Below, one piece after another: positions 17,257-24,367 of a stretch of DNA of 46,294 nt. The translations under genes and the position numbers were made by a program. The stretch's first letter is position 1, and every line of letters begins with the position of its first letter. Where the stretch lies: NCBI GenBank assembly GCA_052093725.1, contig JBQDHL010000005.1, forward strand, positions 1 through 46,294. Direction: 5' to 3'. The DNA comes from Jeotgalicoccus sp052093725. Its GTDB lineage: Bacteria; Bacillota; Bacilli; Staphylococcales; Salinicoccaceae. The notes under the pieces were generated by a model. It saw only the letters and a list, made by a program, of their open reading frames with translations, searched no databases and was not told the DNA's origin.

Positions 17257-18180
17257 ATGCCAATTAAAATCATCGAAGGACTTCCTGTACGAACGAAACT
17301 GCAGCAAGAACAAGTATATACTATAGAAGCTTCCCGCGCGATATCACAGGACATTCGTCCATTAAAAATTCTTATTTTAAATCTCATGCCCCTGAAAGAA
17401 ACAACTGAGCTCCAGCTGCTCCGGCTTCTCGGCAACTCACCGCTGCAAATCGACGTTGAATTCTTGCATATGTCTTCTCATCAAAGTAAAAATACGCCGA
17501 CCAGTCACCTGCAGAAATTTTATAAGACACATGAAGAAGTTAAAGATGATTATTTTGACGGCATGATCGTTACTGGTGCTCCGGTTGAAAAATTTAATTT
17601 TGAACAGGTTGGATATATCGACGAACTTAAGAAAGTTACAGACTGGGGCCAGACACATGTCTTTTCTCGCTTCTATATTTGCTGGGGTGCACAGTTTGCA
17701 TTAAACCATTATTATAATATCGAAAAGTATACTTTATCAGAAAAATTGTTCGGTGTGTTCGAATATCAAAATATAAAACCATCACATCCGTATATTCGCG
17801 GTTTTGATGATATATATCAGGTGCCCCAGTCCAGACATACAAAAATTGATTACTCTGCATTAAACGATATTCCGGACTTGGAAGTACTTACCTCCAATAA
17901 AGATTACGGCCCCGATATTATTACATCTAAAAATCAGCGGGACCTATTCATTTTTGGTCACCTCGAATACGACAGAGAAACATTGAAGGCGGAATATGAC
18001 CGTGATGCCGGCAGCGGTATGAATCCTGCTGTTCCGTTCAATTATTATCCTGACGATAACCCGGCGGTAAACCCAAAATTCCAATGGCGCAGCCATGGTC
18101 ATCTGCTGTTTAACAACTGGCTGAATGAAACTTACCAGAATACATTATACGATTTAACTAAATTACATGAACAGAAATAA
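17257..18180 (+). CDS. metA: homoserine O-acetyltransferase, MetA type
   Basis: A 307-residue enzyme of the MetA family that activates homoserine for methionine synthesis. The catalytic nucleophile is Cys142 in FYICWGAQ, and His235 and Glu237 in FGHLEY complete the active site. Residue 111 is Glu (in GAPVEKF). In characterised MetA enzymes Glu111 goes with acetyl-CoA use and Gly111 with succinyl-CoA, so this should be an acetyltransferase. The length and these positions match the family without gaps. The O-acetylhomoserine would feed MetI, whose gene in this window is frameshifted. AAGGACG precedes the start. Confidence 0.95.
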   Translation: MPIKIIEGLPVRTKLQQEQVYTIEASRAISQDIRPLKILILNLMPLKETTELQLLRLLGNSPLQIDVEFLHMSSHQSKNTPTSHLQKFYKTHEEVKDDYFDGMIVTGAPVEKFNFEQVGYIDELKKVTDWGQTHVFSRFYICWGAQFALNHYYNIEKYTLSEKLFGVFEYQNIKPSHPYIRGFDDIYQVPQSRHTKIDYSALNDIPDLEVLTSNKDYGPDIITSKNQRDLFIFGHLEYDRETLKAEYDRDAGSGMNPAVPFNYYPDDNPAVNPKFQWRSHGHLLFNNWLNETYQNTLYDLTKLHEQK

Positions 18181-18206
18181 AAGGCGCCCGATGGGCGCCT
18201 TTTTAT
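18179..18206. terminator. bidirectional terminator between metA and aroQ
   Basis: AAAAGGCGCCC and GGGCGCCTTTT pair across a 3-base loop, with T-rich tails on both strands. Confidence 0.93.
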
Positions 18207-18497
18207 TTAGCATGTTTTCGTATGCTGAGTATGAAGACATTCCTTCTGTCTTCTTCGCGAGAGCTCCATGAGGTGTTTACTAAATTCCGAGATGTAAATA
18301 TCCAGCGTATGATCATTTAAATAAGAAATATTTTTATTAATAACCATCTTTTCACGCTGCGCATCTAAAACCGGGACGTTATTCTCGAGTTTATACTCAG
18401 CAATTTCCGTCGATATTTTCATTCTCTTTTCGAAAAGCTGAACGAGCTGGCGGTCTATTTGATCTATCTCATTTCGTAACTCATCATGTTTCCCCAT
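18207..18497 (-). CDS. chorismate mutase, AroQ class
   Basis: A 96-residue all-helical AroQ-type chorismate mutase that converts chorismate to prephenate. It shows the expected pattern LRNEIDQIDRQLVQLFEKRM, then AEYK and VPVLDAQRE, which supply the active-site Arg, Lys, Asp and Glu residues. I chose the ATG at 18497 because GAGGAGG lies 6 bases upstream; the longer frame would begin inside that site. It follows the DAHP synthase gene by 20 bases and should share its attenuated transcript. In Bacillus and Staphylococcus this domain is usually fused to DAHP synthase. Here it is free. Confidence 0.9.
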   Translation of the reverse strand: MGKHDELRNEIDQIDRQLVQLFEKRMKISTEIAEYKLENNVPVLDAQREKMVINKNISYLNDHTLDIYISEFSKHLMELSRRRQKECLHTQHTKTC

Positions 18498-18516
18498 GGT
18501 TAGCCTCCTCATATTA

Positions 18517-19548
18517 TTATTGAATTATACTGTTTACTGTTTTGCCTTCAAGCTCTAGCAGGACGTTTATTGTCTGCATTAATTCTTTAAACTCTGAAGG
18601 TGTCAGACACTGCTGACCATCGCTCCATGCATTCTCAGGATCTTCGTGCACTTCAATCTGTAAGCCGTTTGCGCCTGCCATTACTGCAGCTTTAGCCATT
18701 GAAGGTATCAGGTATCTTACTCCTGCTGCGTGTGACGGGTCAACGATAATCGGAAGGTGGGATTCTTTTTGTACCACCGGTACTGCCTGGATATCTAATG
18801 TGTTGCGGGTTGCTGTCTCGAAAGTACGGATACCGCGCTCTACAAGAACAACATTGTTATTTCCGCCGGCCATGATGTACTCAGCAGACATTAACCATTC
18901 CTGAATTGTTGCAGACATTCCGCGTTTTAAGTAAATCGGTTTGTTAGTCTGACCAAGTGCTTTCAGTAAGTCGAAGTTCTGCATGTTGCGTGCTCCGATC
19001 TGAATAACATCAACCATGTCAACGAATGTATCTAAATGATCTGTACCCATCAGTTCAGAAACGATTGGCAGACCAGTTTCTTTTTTAGCTTCATTTAAAA
19101 TCTTGAGTCCTTCAACACCGAGCCCCTGGAAACTGTATGGAGAAGTACGCGGTTTGAACGCTCCGCCGCGGAGTGAATTTGCACCTGCATCTTTTAATTT
19201 AATTGCCAGTTCAACCGTGCTGTCTAAATCTTCAACAGAACAAGGCCCTGCGCAAACCATGAAGTTTTCAGCTCCAACTTTAACACCGTTACCGATATCA
19301 ATAATGCTGTCATCTTCTTGGAAACTTCTGTTCGCTTTCTTGTATGGCTTTTGAATTCTGTACACCCCGTCTACGATACTGTATTTTTTGAAATCATTTT
19401 CGGAGACTTTTGATGTATCGCCGATCAGGCCAATTATTGTACGTCTTTCACCATCTGAACGGTGAACTCTGAAACCTGCTTCCTCTATGTTAGAAACCAG
19501 TGCCTTGATATTACCTTCTGTTGCGTCGCGCTTTACATGAATAATCAT
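18517..19548 (-). CDS. aroF: 3-deoxy-7-phosphoheptulonate (DAHP) synthase, ferredoxin-like-domain type
   Basis: A 343-residue AroA-I-beta DAHP synthase, the first enzyme of the shikimate pathway, which condenses phosphoenolpyruvate with erythrose 4-phosphate. Residues 1-70 (MIIHVKRDATEGNIKALV...) form a ferredoxin-like regulatory domain as in the Thermotoga enzyme, where tyrosine binds. The catalytic barrel shows VCAGPCSVED, LRGGAFKPRTSPYSFQGLG, KRGMSAT, VDPSHAAG and QIEVHEDPENAWSDG, with metal ligands Cys, His, Glu and Asp. AGGAGG precedes the start. The gene follows a long structured leader with a terminator and a Tyr/Phe-rich leader peptide. Confidence 0.93.
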   Translation of the reverse strand: MIIHVKRDATEGNIKALVSNIEEAGFRVHRSDGERRTIIGLIGDTSKVSENDFKKYSIVDGVYRIQKPYKKANRSFQEDDSIIDIGNGVKVGAENFMVCAGPCSVEDLDSTVELAIKLKDAGANSLRGGAFKPRTSPYSFQGLGVEGLKILNEAKKETGLPIVSELMGTDHLDTFVDMVDVIQIGARNMQNFDLLKALGQTNKPIYLKRGMSATIQEWLMSAEYIMAGGNNNVVLVERGIRTFETATRNTLDIQAVPVVQKESHLPIIVDPSHAAGVRYLIPSMAKAAVMAGANGLQIEVHEDPENAWSDGQQCLTPSEFKELMQTINVLLELEGKTVNSIIQ

Positions 19549-19570
19549 ATTTAATAGCCTCCTAATTTTT

Positions 19571-19611
19571 TTAAAAATAAAACTGCCACTTAACTAATAT
19601 TAAGTGGCAGT
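19571..19611 (-). terminator. intrinsic terminator in the DAHP synthase leader
   Basis: On the minus strand ACTGCCACTTAA pairs perfectly with TTAAGTGGCAGT across a 6-base loop and is followed by TTTTATTTTT. It stands between the leader peptide and the structural gene, so it is an attenuator. Confidence 0.85.
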
Positions 19612-19749
19612 GAGTATAACAAAAATATGTAGAAGTCCCGACTCCCAGCCACTTATTAAAAGTAAATGGCTAGACATTACAAAATCTTCAGCCATCATTG
19701 ATACAAACAGTTTGTTTTACGTTTGTACGAATGATGTGTACAAACGGTA

Positions 19750-19806
19750 TCAAAAATAGCTAAAATAAAGTCGGTTATTCAGTTGTGTAGTTGTATTGGT
19801 TAACAT
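19750..19806 (-). CDS. leader peptide rich in Tyr and Phe
   Basis: An 18-residue open reading frame, MLTNTTTQLNNRLYFSYF, ending in TGA. AAAGGAG lies 9 bases before its ATG. Five of its last six codons are Leu, Tyr, Phe, Tyr and Phe, and the stop codon is three bases before the first arm of a perfect hairpin. The position, between a consensus promoter and a terminator in front of the gene for the first aromatic-pathway enzyme, fits a ribosome-stalling leader peptide that senses charged tRNA-Tyr and tRNA-Phe. It is too short for homology to be informative, so the call rests on codon content and layout. Confidence 0.72.
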   Translation of the reverse strand: MLTNTTTQLNNRLYFSYF

Positions 19807-19840
19807 AAATAACCGCTCCTTTGTAATGTATTTGATTGTA

Positions 19841-19870
19841 ATTATATGACGAGGGTTAATCGTTTGTCAA
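19841..19870 (-). promoter_or_regulatory. consensus promoter of the DAHP synthase operon
   Basis: On the minus strand a perfect -35 TTGACA (19865-19870) and a perfect -10 TATAAT (19841-19846) are separated by 18 bases. Transcription should begin near 19834, about 28 bases before the leader peptide ATG. A strong promoter is expected where control is by attenuation. Confidence 0.85.
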
Positions 19871-19937
19871 TGCATTTATTATAAATTATTTAAATGTTTA
19901 CATAATTTAGTTAATTAATGTATATTCATTCTTATAG

Positions 19938-19943
19938 TATAAT
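19938..19943 (+). promoter_or_regulatory. -10 box of tyrA
   Basis: TATAAT lies 27 bases before the tyrA start. The -35 region (near 19915) is poor. The leader is too short for attenuation, unlike the divergent aroF unit. Confidence 0.5.
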
Positions 19944-19969
19944 GGTGAAAATACGGAGGCTTTTAATAT

Positions 19970-20818
19970 ATGAATATAGCAATTATAGGTTTAGGAAATA
20001 TCGGGGGATCGTTCGCTCTTTCTATTAAAGAGAATATCCCTGACGCTGAAATATATGCAATTGATATCGATACTGACGTCATTCAAAAGGCAAAAGACCA
20101 GCGTATTATTACAGACGGCTCAACAGACTTTAAAAATATCATTCCGCATGCGGATTTAATTATTTTCGCAGTTTATCCAAAGCTGCTTGTTCAACTGGTT
20201 AGAGATTATGCCCCTTACTTGAAAGAAGGTTGTATCATTACCGACGTGACCGGTGTGAAGACATCGATAATAGTTGACGTCGAACCCCTGCTTCCTGAAC
20301 ACGCTGATTTTGTCTTCGGCCATCCGATGGCAGGACGAGAAAATCGCGGTCTGGAATTCAGCAGCAGAGAAGTTTTTATCGGTGCTAACTATTTAATTAC
20401 ACCGACACCTCGTAATAAAGAAGAAAATATCGAGTTCTTGAAAAACTTTGTTAAGAAATTAGAGTTCGGTAATATCTCTGTCATTACACCGGACTTTCAC
20501 GACGAAGTCATCGGCTTCACGAGCCAGCTCGCCCACGTCATTGCAATTTCACTAATCAATAGCGATGACGTCGAACGCAATACTAAAAAATATACAGGTG
20601 ACAGTTACCGTGACTTAACACGTATTACGAATATTAACGAAAAATTATGGCCAGAACTATTCATGATGAATAAAAATCATCTCGTTAAACACATTGATAA
20701 CTTCCAGACCCAGCTTGATAAACTCAATGCCGCAATACAAAGTGATGACGTTGAAACTATGGAAGAAATGATGATTGAGAGTACGAAACGCTATAAAGAC
20801 TTACACGATATTGAATAG
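19970..20818 (+). CDS. tyrA: prephenate dehydrogenase
   Basis: A 282-residue TyrA that oxidatively decarboxylates prephenate to 4-hydroxyphenylpyruvate on the way to tyrosine. The N-terminal Rossmann motif is IIGLGNIGGSFALS (residues 5-18). The catalytic region shows DVTGVK, FGHPMAGRE with the conserved His, and FTSQLAHVIA with the second His. There is no C-terminal ACT domain: the protein ends soon after the helical dimer domain, so it is shorter than the roughly 360-residue Bacillus enzyme. CGGAGG precedes the start. It is divergent from aroF and aroQ, which together supply its substrate from the shikimate pathway. Confidence 0.93.
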   Translation: MNIAIIGLGNIGGSFALSIKENIPDAEIYAIDIDTDVIQKAKDQRIITDGSTDFKNIIPHADLIIFAVYPKLLVQLVRDYAPYLKEGCIITDVTGVKTSIIVDVEPLLPEHADFVFGHPMAGRENRGLEFSSREVFIGANYLITPTPRNKEENIEFLKNFVKKLEFGNISVITPDFHDEVIGFTSQLAHVIAISLINSDDVERNTKKYTGDSYRDLTRITNINEKLWPELFMMNKNHLVKHIDNFQTQLDKLNAAIQSDDVETMEEMMIESTKRYKDLHDIE

Positions 20819-20833
20819 ATTGATGACATACAG

Positions 20834-20862
20834 CCGGATCCATGAAGGATTCGGTATTTTCG
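20834..20862 (+). terminator. terminator of tyrA
   Basis: CCGGATCC pairs with GGATTCGG, with one G-U, across a 5-base loop and is followed by TATTTTCG. It is of moderate quality. Confidence 0.6.
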
Positions 20863-20871
20863 TTGCTTGAA

Positions 20872-20903
20872 ATGAGCTTACTTCACCAATGAAGCCCGCT
20901 CAT
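20872..20903. repeat. nested inverted repeat between tyrA and guaC
   Basis: ATGAGC and GCTCAT enclose a second stem, CTTCA-CCAA-TGAAG. It could form a two-part hairpin. It has no T-run, and its role is unknown. Confidence 0.4.
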
Positions 20904-20927
20904 GTCAGAGATAAACGCTTACCCAAC

Positions 20928-20955
20928 AAAAAAAGGACCGCATATGCGGTCCCTT
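20928..20955 (-). terminator. terminator of guaC
   Basis: The palindrome GGACCGCATATGCGGTCC is followed on the minus strand by a run of eight or more T. It lies just after the guaC stop codon. Confidence 0.9.
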
Positions 20956-20966
20956 CATTAAAAATA

Positions 20967-21950
20967 TTAATATACTTTATCACCGTTGAAGATTGAGTTT
21001 TTAACAACTACATAATCTACTGTACGGATTGCATCTAATTCATTGCCGCCAGCGTATGAGATAGATGACTGAAGGTCCTGCTGCATTTCAGTTAGAGTTG
21101 CAGCTAATGGTCCTTTATATTCTACATACATTTTCTTACCTTCTACGTTTTTGTGTTCACCTTTTTGGAATTCAGAAGCTGAGCCGAAGTATTCTTTGTA
21201 CTTCTTGCCGTCTTCTTCATAAATTGTTCCAGGTGATTCTTCGTGTCCTGCAAATAATGATCCGATCATAACCATTGATGCACCGAACCTTACAGATTTA
21301 GCGATATCTCCGTGTGTACGGATTCCGCCATCTGCAATAATTGGTTTAGATGCTGCTTTTGCACATAAACGAAGTGCAGCCAGCTGCCACCCTCCTGTAC
21401 CAAAGCCTGTTTTAATTTTAGTAATACAAACTTTACCAGGTCCGATGCCAACTTTAGTTGCATCTGCTCCAGCATGTTCTAGTTCCCTTACTGCTTCAGG
21501 TGTTCCAACGTTACCTGCAATTAAAAATGTTTCAGGTATATGCTTTTTAATATGTTTAATCATGTCCATCACTCTGTCCGAATGACCATGAGCAATATCG
21601 ATAGTAATATAATCAGGAATTAAGTTTTGTTCTTTTAAGCTGAGGATAAAATCATATTCTTCAGGTTTAATTCCGACACTTATAGAAGAGATAAGATTTC
21701 TGTCTCTCATTTTATTTATAAATTCAATGCGTGTTTCAGGGTTGAAACGGTGCATTATATAGAAATATCCGTTTTCTGCTAAATACGTAGCAATCTTCTC
21801 ATCAATAATTGTCTGCATATTAGCAGGCACTACAGGCAGTTTGAATGTGTGTTTTCCAAATTCTATTGAAGTGTCACATTCTGAACGACTATCCACAATA
21901 CATTTGTTCGGAATTAATTGTATATCTTCATAATCAAAAACGCTATCCAT
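20967..21950 (-). CDS. guaC: GMP reductase
   Basis: A 327-residue GMP reductase that converts GMP to IMP with NADPH and ammonia release. It is an IMPDH/GMPR TIM barrel without CBS domains. The catalytic cysteine lies in GIGPGKVCITK and the phosphate site in IIADGGIRTHGDIAKS. The staphylococcal-type N-terminus is MDSVFDYEDIQLIPNKCIV. I chose the ATG at 21950, with AGAGGAG 8 bases upstream, because it gives this N-terminus and the family length. A longer frame to 21995 lacks a good ribosome binding site. No purine riboswitch is visible upstream. The neighbouring MerR-like gene ends in its own terminator, so guaC is probably monocistronic. Confidence 0.93.
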   Translation of the reverse strand: MDSVFDYEDIQLIPNKCIVDSRSECDTSIEFGKHTFKLPVVPANMQTIIDEKIATYLAENGYFYIMHRFNPETRIEFINKMRDRNLISSISVGIKPEEYDFILSLKEQNLIPDYITIDIAHGHSDRVMDMIKHIKKHIPETFLIAGNVGTPEAVRELEHAGADATKVGIGPGKVCITKIKTGFGTGGWQLAALRLCAKAASKPIIADGGIRTHGDIAKSVRFGASMVMIGSLFAGHEESPGTIYEEDGKKYKEYFGSASEFQKGEHKNVEGKKMYVEYKGPLAATLTEMQQDLQSSISYAGGNELDAIRTVDYVVVKNSIFNGDKVY

Positions 21951-22057
21951 GATAAAAGCTCCTCTAATCCATATATTATTTAACTGATGTTTCAATCTCG
22001 TTCGCCAATAGGGATTATAGTGGTTTTATTTAAACATGTCAATAAAACTGTTAAAAA

Positions 22058-22088
22058 CAAAAAAAGAATCGAAATAAATTTCGATTCT
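22058..22088 (-). terminator. terminator of the MerR-like gene
   Basis: AGAATCGAAAT and ATTTCGATTCT pair closely and are followed on the minus strand by a T-run. The stem includes the stop codon of the gene. Confidence 0.88.
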
Positions 22089-23031
22089 AGCCTTTAAACA
22101 TGCTTGCCAGTTTACCAAAGAAACCTTTTTTCGGTTCTTCGATCTGCTGTTTTGCTATGTCGTCATTATTTAATTCTTCTGATGAAACTGCTGGAGTCTC
22201 TTCAGCTTTCTCTACCTGTGCACTTATATCGATTGTGCTTGTATTCTGTTCTTCTTTTTCAACTGCTTCCAGAGCTTCGTCCTGGTTTTCGACAGTTACC
22301 TCTGTTGACGATTCTTCAACAGTGTCTTCTGCAGTTATTTCTTCAACTGGCTTTTCTACTACTATTTCTTCTATTGTTGTTTCCGGAGTTACAGCTTCGT
22401 CTTCAATATTCGCAGTATCGTCTGCCGGTGCAGCTTCCTCAGCTGTTTCTTCAACTGTTGTTTCAGGTGTTGCCGTTTCTTCTACCTGTTCTGTTTCATA
22501 TATAGCAGTGTCTGTCTCTTCTTCTGTAACCTTGACTGATTCTTCGTCTTCATCTGTCTCTTCGACTAAAGAAGTTTCCACTTTTTCTTCTGGATTATAT
22601 TCCAGTGCTTTAAGATCATATTCTTCAAGTCTGTGCACGAGCGTACTTATATTCGATTTCAGTTCTTTGTTTTCATTTTGGATTTCATCAAGCTTTTCAA
22701 GTACTAATGCAAGTAATTTTGAAACATCGTTATCCGACATTTTCGATACTTGATTTTCATTTGGCGCTTCTTCAAAGTCATCCATATTTTCAATTATTTC
22801 ATCTGCTGCAGAGTCCAGTGTATTTCCTGGAGACTTGGCAATTTTAATCATTTCCTGTAAAACACTCACATCTTTTTTAGAAAACAATCTTCTATTATGT
22901 TCATCTTTAGCAACTTCATATTTCCTGTCCTCAAGTAATCTAACGTATTTTCTAACGTTCTGATCAGACAGTTCCACCATGTCCGTTACTTGAGCTGTTG
23001 TATAGTATATAACGTTCTGTGACTGACTCAC
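22087..23031 (-). CDS. MerR/RacA-like DNA-binding protein with acidic linker and C-terminal amphipathic helix
   Basis: A 314-residue protein in four parts. Residues about 8-75 are a MerR-like winged helix-turn-helix (YTTAQVTDMVELSDQNVRKYVRLLE, then RRLFSKKDVSVLQEMI). Residues about 100-145 form a coiled coil (LALVLEKLDEIQNENKELKS). Residues about 150-295 are a Glu/Thr/Val-rich, strongly acidic, low-complexity stretch. The end, EPKKGFFGKLASMFKG, is a basic amphipathic helix like membrane-targeting tails. The best start is GTG at 23031, with AGGAG 8 bases upstream. The layout recalls RacA-type chromosome anchors more than a metal-responsive MerR, because no effector-binding domain is present. 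No function can be assigned firmly. Confidence 0.7.
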   Translation of the reverse strand: MSQSQNVIYYTTAQVTDMVELSDQNVRKYVRLLEDRKYEVAKDEHNRRLFSKKDVSVLQEMIKIAKSPGNTLDSAADEIIENMDDFEEAPNENQVSKMSDNDVSKLLALVLEKLDEIQNENKELKSNISTLVHRLEEYDLKALEYNPEEKVETSLVEETDEDEESVKVTEEETDTAIYETEQVEETATPETTVEETAEEAAPADDTANIEDEAVTPETTIEEIVVEKPVEEITAEDTVEESSTEVTVENQDEALEAVEKEEQNTSTIDISAQVEKAEETPAVSSEELNNDDIAKQQIEEPKKGFFGKLASMFKG

Positions 23032-23155
23032 TCGTATCACTCCTGTAATTTAATTAACTTAATTATAACGCTTATCGTTACTTTAATCTACCACTTTCTA
23101 GTACGGTGCAATGGCGTTATCCTTATATAATTGTCGCAATATTCTTTCTAAATCA

Positions 23156-23184
23156 TTGACTTGTATCAGCTAAGTTTATATATT
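23156..23184 (+). promoter_or_regulatory. metI promoter
   Basis: -35 TTGACT (23156-23161) and -10 TATATT (23179-23184) are separated by 17 bases. The leader is about 38 bases, too short for a T-box or SAM riboswitch. Confidence 0.6.
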
Positions 23185-23228
23185 TAAGATATCTTTCAAA
23201 AATACATATAAGAAAAGGACGGTAAATA

Positions 23229-24318
23229 TTGGATACTAAATTATCTCAAATATCATTAAGACCTGATCATACCGGAGCAACCACAAGCCCTATATATTTA
23301 TCAACTGCATTCGAGCATGAAGGTGTCGGAAAATCCACAGGATTTGATTACACCCGCACTAAGAATCCAACCCGTTCACTTTTTGAAGAAGCATTTGCCG
23401 ACCTTGAAGGCGGTATTCACTCATTCGCAACAGCCAGCGGAATGGCAGCTGTGCAGCTTTGTTGCAATTTATTCAACAGCGGTGACGAAGTACTGGTAAG
23501 TTTCGATTTATATGGCGGAACGTTCCGCATCTTCGACTTTTACGATAAAAAATATAACGTGAAATTCATCTATGTAAACTTTAACAATCATGATGATATA
23601 ATTTCTCATATCAATGATAATACCCGTGCATTTTTTTATAGAACCAATTACAAATCCTTCGATGGAAACAACTGAATTATCTCCACTCTTCACAATCGCA
23701 CAGGAAAAAAATATTTTAACCATTATAGATAATACATTTTTAACACCATATTTATCACGTCCACTTACTGAAGGTGCTGACATTGTTCTTCATTCAGCAA
23801 CTAAATATATTGGCGGTCATAACGATGTACTGGCTGGTGTCGTTACTGTTAATGATGAAAAACTCGCTGAGACCCTCGGGTTATATCACAACATGATTGG
23901 TGCAACATTGTCTCCTTTTGACGGATTCTTACTGCTCCGCGGCTTAAAAACGCTGCACGTGCGCATGGACCGCGCGATCGAAAATGCTGAAAAAGTATCC
24001 GCTCACTTTGAAAACCATGATGCAATCGAGAAAGTGCTTTATGCCGGAACAACAGGCATGCTCAGCCTGCGTTTTAAAAATACTCACAGTGTTAATACAT
24101 TTCTTGAGAACATTGAAGTCTGTACTTTCGCCGAGAGTCTCGGCGGCACAGAAACTTTCATCACATTCCCATTTACACAGACTCATGCTGAAATGCCGGA
24201 TGATGAACGCATCAAACGCGGCATCGACGATTCATTAATACGTCTGTCAATCGGCATTGAAAATGCGGAAGACATCATCAAAGATATTGAACAGGCACTT
24301 AACAAGTCAGTGAAATAA
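23229..24318 (+). pseudogene. metI: frameshifted metI: cystathionine gamma-synthase / O-acetylhomoserine sulfhydrylase
   Basis: The two halves of one PLP enzyme lie in different frames. The first (23229-23675) begins from a TTG after AAAAGGA and covers the N-terminal arm and cofactor-binding GMAAVQ region. The second carries DNTFLTPYLSRPL and the PLP lysine in SATKYIGGHND, and ends normally at 24318. They join at a run of seven T (23631-23637): with six T the frame reads DNTRAFFIEPITNPSMETTEL, the expected family sequence. So one base is inserted. The restored protein would have about 362 residues, normal for the Cys/Met metabolism family. It would use the O-acetylhomoserine made by MetA. The insertion could be a true mutation, a slippage switch, or a sequencing error. 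Confidence 0.9.
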
Positions 24319-24358
24319 AAAACGGCATCGTCTCCCTTCCGGGGTTCGATGCCTTTAA
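24318..24358. terminator. bidirectional terminator between metI and mqo
   Basis: GGCATCG pairs with CGATGCC, and the inner bases CCC and GGGG can extend the stem. A-run and T-run flanks serve both convergent genes. Confidence 0.78.
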
Positions 24359-24367
24359 ATATATTAT

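Larger units (their letters stand above)
19549..19834 (-). promoter_or_regulatory. attenuator leader of the DAHP synthase operon
   Basis: This is a leader of about 285 bases. In order of transcription it holds an 18-codon leader peptide (19806-19750), arm 1 CGTTTGTAC (19746-19738) pairing perfectly with arm 2 GTACAAACG (19728-19720), and arm 2 extended (19736-19721) pairing with arm 3 (19708-19693) over 16 positions with one mismatch and one G-U. Arm 3 ATGGCT (19695-19690) can pair with AGCCAT (19671-19666). That arm can pair with AAGTGGCT (19654-19647), whose AAGTGGC can pair with GCCACTT of the terminator 3' to it. Each pairing excludes the next. The last one, the 12-bp terminator, lies just before the aroF ribosome binding site. 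I see no T-box sequence. Which state ends in termination is inferred. Confidence 0.72.

Noticed and set aside
19549..19834. T-box riboswitch in the DAHP synthase leader
   Set aside because: I found no AGGGTGGNACCGCG-type T-box sequence. The leader peptide and chained hairpins explain the terminator better.
21951..22057. Purine riboswitch upstream of guaC
   Set aside because: The space is short, and no conserved three-way junction or terminator is visible before the start.
22100..22753. Serine-rich 217-residue frame on the plus strand
   Set aside because: It is the antisense of the Glu/Thr-rich repeat region of the MerR-like gene; codon bias creates the Ser/Val pattern.
23041..23228. SAM riboswitch or methionine T-box before metI
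   Set aside because: The predicted promoter leaves a leader of only about 38 bases. The same applies to metA.
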